From positions 939,052 to 1,003,051 of the forward strand of contig JANPYM010000014.1 in assembly GCA_025890175.1 (NCBI GenBank): a stretch of 64,000 nt of DNA. The letters are read 5' to 3'. Position numbers and translations under genes: made by a program. Below are positions 59,301-64,000 of the stretch, in pieces; positions within the stretch are counted from its first letter, which is position 1, and each line of letters begins with the position of its first letter. Below the pieces are notes generated by a model. The model made no database searches. It saw only the letters and a list, made by a program, of their open reading frames with translations, and had not been told where the DNA came from. The stretch is from Ciborinia camelliae. Taxonomy: Eukaryota > Ascomycota > Leotiomycetes > Helotiales > Sclerotiniaceae.

Positions 59301-60761
59301 TAAAAGCTATTATTAAAAATCTTGAAATTAATAATATAAATGTTAATATAATATTTTTAAATAATAAATTAATAAATATTAAAATTCTAATAAAAATATT
59401 TCGATTTTTCAAAAAAATCTTTTTAAAAATTATAAAAATATTAAAAAAAAATTTAAACATTTATTTTAAATTAAAAAAATTTCTTTATAAATTAAAACAA
59501 ATATTTTAAATATAATAATTTATTGTTTGGAATTTTTTAAAAAATATTAAATTAATTTTATCGTTTATAAATCTAAATTTTTTTAATTAAAAAAAAATAT
59601 TTTTTTTATTATATATTAATAATTTATTATTGATTAATAAATATACAATTATTAATTTTATTAAAAAAAAATTAATATTAAATGAAAATATAAGGATTTT
59701 AGATTAATATAAATATTTTTTAATATTTAAATCAAAAAGGATAAAAAATATTATACTTTGAAAATTTATAATTTAATTTATATTAAAAAAATATTGGAAA
59801 AATTCAAAATTTATTTTTTTAATATTAAAAAGATTTTTTTATTTTTTAATATAATAATATATAAAATTAATTTTAATAATTTATTTTTTAACAATAAAAA
59901 AAATCTTTATTTTTAAATAATAAATTTTTATATTTATTTATTAAATATAATTTAATTAAATATTTTTTTTGTTGTAAAATAATTTACAAAAATAATATAA
60001 TCATTTAGAATATAGTATCTTGTATTCACAAAATATTTATTTTAATATATTACAAAAACTTTTTCTTTTAAAATTCTATATTTTAATTATTTATAATAAT
60101 CTTTTTTTAAATATATAATTTATATTAATTTAATATGGAACTTAAAATAATATCAAAAATTTATATAAAAAATTATTATTATATAATATAAAAAAACAAT
60201 TATTTAATTATTAATTAAATAAAAATCTATTTTTTAAAATATTATAAAAACAAAAATAATTATTATAAATAAAAATGCTAAAAAATTTATATAAATAAAA
60301 AAATTAATTATAGATTTAAAAAAATATATAAAAATAAAACTATTTATTTTAATATTATTTGTAAATAATAAAAGCAATATTAATTGAATTAAGAAAAACA
60401 AATTTCACAATAAAACCAAATATATTAATATTAAATGATATTATATTAAAAATAATATAATAAACAGGAATAGATTTAAAATACTCTAAATAGCTGATGC
60501 TAACCAAATCGCAAATATTCTGACTAAACAATTAACCCTAACTAGCTTTTTTGTTTATTATATTAAAATAGACTTAAATATAAAAAAAAGATAATCAATT
60601 ATATTTGAAAAGAATCCGGATACTCTTATATTACAATATAATTATATCATATAATATAAAATAATTAAACTCCACTAAAGAATAAATATTACGGCTATAA
60701 ACTATTATAAAAGTTAATAAGGTCTAAAATATAATTTAATAATTACTAATTATAAGAAGGA

Positions 60762-60932
60762 TATTAAAGATTATATCATTATACCATATTTATTATAATA
60801 TAGATAATCGAGATCTACCCCATTACTTAAAATAGCTTAGCTTCCTCTATTATATAATATCTTTTATCTATTTTACAGTTTTTGTACATAGCTTTAATCT
60901 ATACACACAATACACATACTACATGTTCAATA
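60762..60932 (+). repeat. 3' LTR of the copia-like element
   Basis: 171 bp from TATTAAAG to TTCAATA. The same blocks as the 5' LTR occur in the same order. Differences between the two are mainly C-to-T and G-to-A. Confidence 0.85.
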
Positions 60933-60937
60933 AAATT

Positions 60938-61379
60938 ATATAATAGATTTCGAGTCACAGAATCTACTTTAATTTTAAAGAACAATATATTACGTAATGT
61001 AATATCAACAAGCGGTGAAGAAAAATGATTAACCGAGCTAACCGAGCTAACCGAACTAGCCGAGCTAATCGAGCGAAGCGAGAAATGGAGGTTTGCCTCT
61101 ATAAATTTTGCTTTTTTTATAATATAAAAAAATGATTCTATTACAACTTTGTTTTCAATTGACTTTATCGCCCCGGACGCCCAAATCCTATTTGTCTTGG
61201 ATTTCCCGAGTCAAATATCTGATCCCTTAAATTCGTTGTACTAAATATATAGTATACACTATATGCGCATACTGTGCATGCGGCGCTTGCGCTAGCGCAA
61301 GCAGCGTTCTATAAATAGCTTAGCTTGCAGATAATAAATACAACAGCTTTTACTACATTATAATAACTATGACTTTATT
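60938..61379. other. repeat-derived spacer with ACCGAGCTA tandem and GC palindrome
   Basis: About five degenerate 9-bp ACCGAGCTA units lie near 61033-61070. Sequence about 61135-61250 repeats that at 55595-55730, and about 61255-61365 is an inverted copy of about 56005-56130. An 18-bp perfect palindrome is embedded. No gene. Confidence 0.65.
61285..61302. repeat. 18-bp perfect GC-rich palindrome
   Basis: GCTTGCGCTAGCGCAAGC reads the same on both strands. It is surrounded by further GCGC/GCATGC strings and then by AT-rich sequence. Confidence 0.9.
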
Positions 61380-61576
61380 AAAATTATTGAACATGTAGTA
61401 TGTGTATATTGTGTGTATAGACTTAAGTTATGTATAGGAATTTGTAAAATAGGTAAAAGGTATTGTATAGCAGAAGGAAGTTAAGCTATATTAGGAAATG
61501 GGGTAGATCTCGGTGACCTCGGTTATTTATATTATTATAATGAATGTGATATAGTGATATGATTTTTAACAAAAAT
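61380..61576 (-). mobile_element. solo LTR, inverted, with target duplication
   Basis: The LTR is 61385-61571 (187 bp) in reverse orientation, starting TATTGAACATG and ending TTTTTAACA. The 5-bp duplications AAAAT lie at 61380-61384 and 61572-61576. It is therefore a true solo LTR formed after LTR-LTR recombination. Confidence 0.85.
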
Positions 61577-61659
61577 ATTTTGTTTAAACTTTAAAAATAT
61601 TGTTTATATTATTTTATTTGATTAATTTGTATATATATTATTTCATTTGTATATATATT

Positions 61660-61840
61660 TGTTGAAGATCATATTATTGTATTATATTTACTATAGTATA
61701 AATATCCGAGGTAACCAAAATCTACTCTACTTTCTAATATAGTTTAGTTTTCTTTTGCTATATAGTATTTTTTATTTATTTTACAATTTTTATATATAGT
61801 TTTAATTTATATATACAATATATATATTATATATTTAATA
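61660..61840 (+). repeat. 5' LTR of the second copia-like element
   Basis: 181 bp with the same ordered blocks as the other LTRs, but more C-to-T changes than the nested solo copies. Confidence 0.8.
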
Positions 61841-62180
61841 AATTATAAGGCCTATATAATTATATTTTATTAATAATTATATTGAGTTTAAATATAATCT
61901 TTTTTAACTTTTTTTTTATTATTACAAAATAAAGAAAAATAATTATATTCAAAAATAGTAATTAAGGTGAATTTAAAAAATTAATTTTTTTAATATTAAT
62001 TTTTATTAAAATTATTAATATTATAAAAAATATTAAAAAAAATTAAATATTTTGAATAATAAAGATTTATTTAATAATTATAAAAAATATTATAATTATA
62101 TTTTATTAATTTTAAATTCTAATATTAATAATATATATTATTTAATTTTAATATTTTTCGTTTAAAATTTTAAAATTATT

Positions 62181-62371
62181 AATATTGTTAAAGATTATAT
62201 CACTATACCATATTCACTATAATAGTATAGATAACCGAGGTCATCGAGGTCTACTCTATCTTCTAATATAATTTAGCTTTCTCTATTATACAGTATCCTT
62301 TATCTACTTTACAGTTCTTATATATAGCTTTAGTTTGTATATAATATACATACTATATGTTCAATAAATAT
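62181..62371 (+). mobile_element. solo LTR nested in second element
   Basis: The LTR is 62186-62366 (181 bp, TGTTAAAG to TTCAATA). AATAT duplications lie at 62181-62185 and 62367-62371. The first element keeps the uninterrupted site near 56720 (TTATTAATATATAAAAAATA), proving insertion after the two copies diverged. Confidence 0.88.
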
Positions 62372-63727
62372 ATAGAAAATATTAAAAAAAAACAATAATT
62401 TAATATATTTTTAATTTATTATAAAAATCAAAAACCAATTTTATTATATTAAATTTAATTCCAAAACTTAATTATTTTATTAATTTCTTCAACAACTTTT
62501 TTATTTTTAATAACAAATCTTTTTTAATATTTAAATTATTAATAATAAAATTCTTTTTAATAATTTTTAATTAAAATTTTCAAATTATTAAAATAATAAT
62601 AAATTAAAATATTTGTTTTTAATTTTAACATTTTTTTCAAAATATTATAATTATTTTTATAATAATAATAATAAATATTATTAATAATCAAAAATTATAA
62701 TATAAATATAATAAAAAAAACAATATAATAAATTTCAAAATTACAATAATTATAATAACTTTAAATAAAATAATTAAGGCAAAGGTAAAAATGATAATAA
62801 TTTCAAAAATAATATTAATACAATTATTAAAAATTAATATCATTTTTATTTAAAAAAAATTATTATTAAAAAAATTATTATATTTTAATAAAAACTTAAA
62901 AAAATATTAAAAATAAATAAAAGAATTTGTTAATAAAAAAAACAAAAATAAAAACAAAAATATTAAAATTAGTTTTATTAATAATTAATATAACAATATT
63001 ATTTATTTTAATTTAATTATATATATAATTAATTTAATTAAATGAATGTTTAATTTTAATGCTTTTTAATATTTTATTGAATAATTTAATAATTTAAAAT
63101 ATATTTAATATTAATCAATTTTTAAAAATATAAAGATTGTTAACAACTTTTTTATTAAAAATATTATTTTTAAAAAAATTAAAATTAAAATACTAGTAAT
63201 AATATTATTTGATATATAATTTATATTTAATTTTAATTTTAATTTTAATTAATTCATTTTTATTAATTTATTTATAAATTTTAATTATAAAATTATATTT
63301 AAAAACAATTTTATATTATATTAAAAATTCAATTAATTATATTTTATTATTAAAAAATTAAAAGATTTATATATTTTTTAATAATTTATATTCATTATAT
63401 ATAATAAAAATATAGATCTAAATAAAATATTTATAAAATTTGCTTATGAATATTTTGAATATTGAAATTATAATTAATTAAATTAATTTAAAAAGTATAT
63501 AATTAATTTCAAGTTTAATATAAAAATTAAGATTAAAAAACAAAAAGCTTATAAATCTTATTTTACAAAACAAATAAAAAAATATTTAAATAAATATATT
63601 ATTATTTATATATTTATTAAATTTTATTAAATTTATTATAATCTTTTTGAAATATAATTAATTTTTTTAATTAAAAATTAATACTTTATTATTATTATTA
63701 ATAATATAATTTAGATTAATTAAATTT

Positions 63728-63916
63728 AATATTGTTGAATCATATCACTATACCATATTCACTATAATAGTATAGATGACCAAGGTCACCAAGGTCTACC
63801 CCACCTCCTAATGTAGCCTAGCTTCCTCTGTTGTACAGTACCCTTTACCTACTTTACAGTTCCTGTACATAGCTTTAGTCTACACACAATACACATACTA
63901 CATGTTCAATAAATAT
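63728..63916 (+). mobile_element. solo LTR nested in second element, least mutated
   Basis: The LTR is 63733-63911 (179 bp, TGTTGAA to TTCAATA) with AATAT at 63728-63732 and 63912-63916. It keeps the most C and G of all LTRs here (for example CTACCCCACCTCCTAATG), so it is probably the youngest. The empty site survives in the first element near 58090. Confidence 0.9.
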
Positions 63917-64000
63917 ATTCTAAATAAAAAAATTATAATTATAATTTTAATATTATTAAAATTGTTTTAAATAATTAAAAAAAAAATTAATTTAAAGATT

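Larger units (their letters stand above)
56200..60937 (+). mobile_element. full-length Ty1/copia-like LTR retrotransposon, degraded
   Basis: The element spans 56205-60932 (4728 bp). Identical 5-bp target duplications AAATT flank it at 56200-56204 and 60933-60937. Both LTRs are 171 bp. A purine run AAGAAGGA lies directly before the 3' LTR as a polypurine tract. The interior is almost wholly A+T with no open gag-pol frame, as expected after heavy RIP. At 60493-60537 the translation ADANQIANILTKQLT matches the conserved C-terminal end of copia RNase H (ADILTKPL-like), which fixes strand and superfamily. No intact protein is present. Confidence 0.85.
61660..64000 (+). mobile_element. second copia-like element, cut by the window end
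   Basis: The 5' LTR is 61660-61840 (181 bp, TGTTGAAG to TTTAATA). The interior is collinear with the first element: distance from LTR end to a shared landmark is 1705 bp in copy 1 and about 1702 bp here after removing one nested LTR and its duplication. AT-rich and without open frames. Two solo LTRs are nested inside. The right end is beyond the window. Confidence 0.8.

Noticed and set aside
59227..59460. 77-codon minus-strand frame rich in Ile, Phe and Leu
   Set aside because: Expected by chance in nearly pure A+T sequence inside a degraded retrotransposon.

Overview
The window is nuclear DNA of a filamentous ascomycete, most likely a leotiomycete close to the Sclerotiniaceae. That placement is my impression, not a search result. 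The evidence for a filamentous fungus is: short introns (about 45-95 nt) with GTAAGT/GTATGT-type donors, tRNAs with introns just 3' of the anticodon, a lone dispersed 5S rRNA gene, fungal gene families (siderophore MFS, NCS1 permease, tyrosinases, TRI4-like P450s), and an extremely AT-rich repeat block of the kind left by repeat-induced point mutation (RIP). Most coding sequences are spliced. I joined exons by phase and conserved motifs and give exon coordinates in each entry.

Layout. 1-15.2 kb holds no protein gene I can support. It carries four intron-containing tRNA genes (Glu, Gly, Ala, Val), one 5S rRNA gene, small TIR elements, a minisatellite, hairpins and an assembly gap in poly-T. 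15.3-17.1 kb is a 627-aa serine-rich protein of unknown function. 19.9-46.7 kb is a mixed accessory region: a P450 convergent with a second, TRI4-like P450, a secreted RNase T2, a short tyrosinase, a rhomboid protease, a siderophore-type MFS transporter, a PhyH-type dioxygenase, an NCS1 nucleobase/nucleoside permease, a SET/MYND-like protein, a third P450 with a MITE in one intron, and a tyrosinase that appears broken by several frameshifts. No PKS, NRPS or terpene synthase backbone was recognised, so I do not call a complete biosynthetic cluster. 49.6-55.2 kb is a compact housekeeping block: TIP41 (-), Aurora kinase (+), ATP23 (-), glutamate 5-kinase (+), in divergent and convergent pairs.

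55.2-64 kb is an AT-rich island. It contains a complete but degraded Ty1/copia-like retrotransposon (4728 bp) with matching 5-bp target duplications, the left part of a second copy that runs off the window, one inverted solo LTR, and two solo LTRs nested in the second copy whose empty sites survive in the first copy. Short GC-rich palindromes sit in the AT-rich sequence around them.

The clearest points for a second look are the decaying tyrosinase beside an intact P450, the MITE inside a conserved-position P450 intron, the filled/empty-site pair of solo LTRs, a 49-bp near-perfect palindrome upstream of the third P450, and the GC-rich palindromes in the RIP-like island. I did not find a convincing new multi-gene system.
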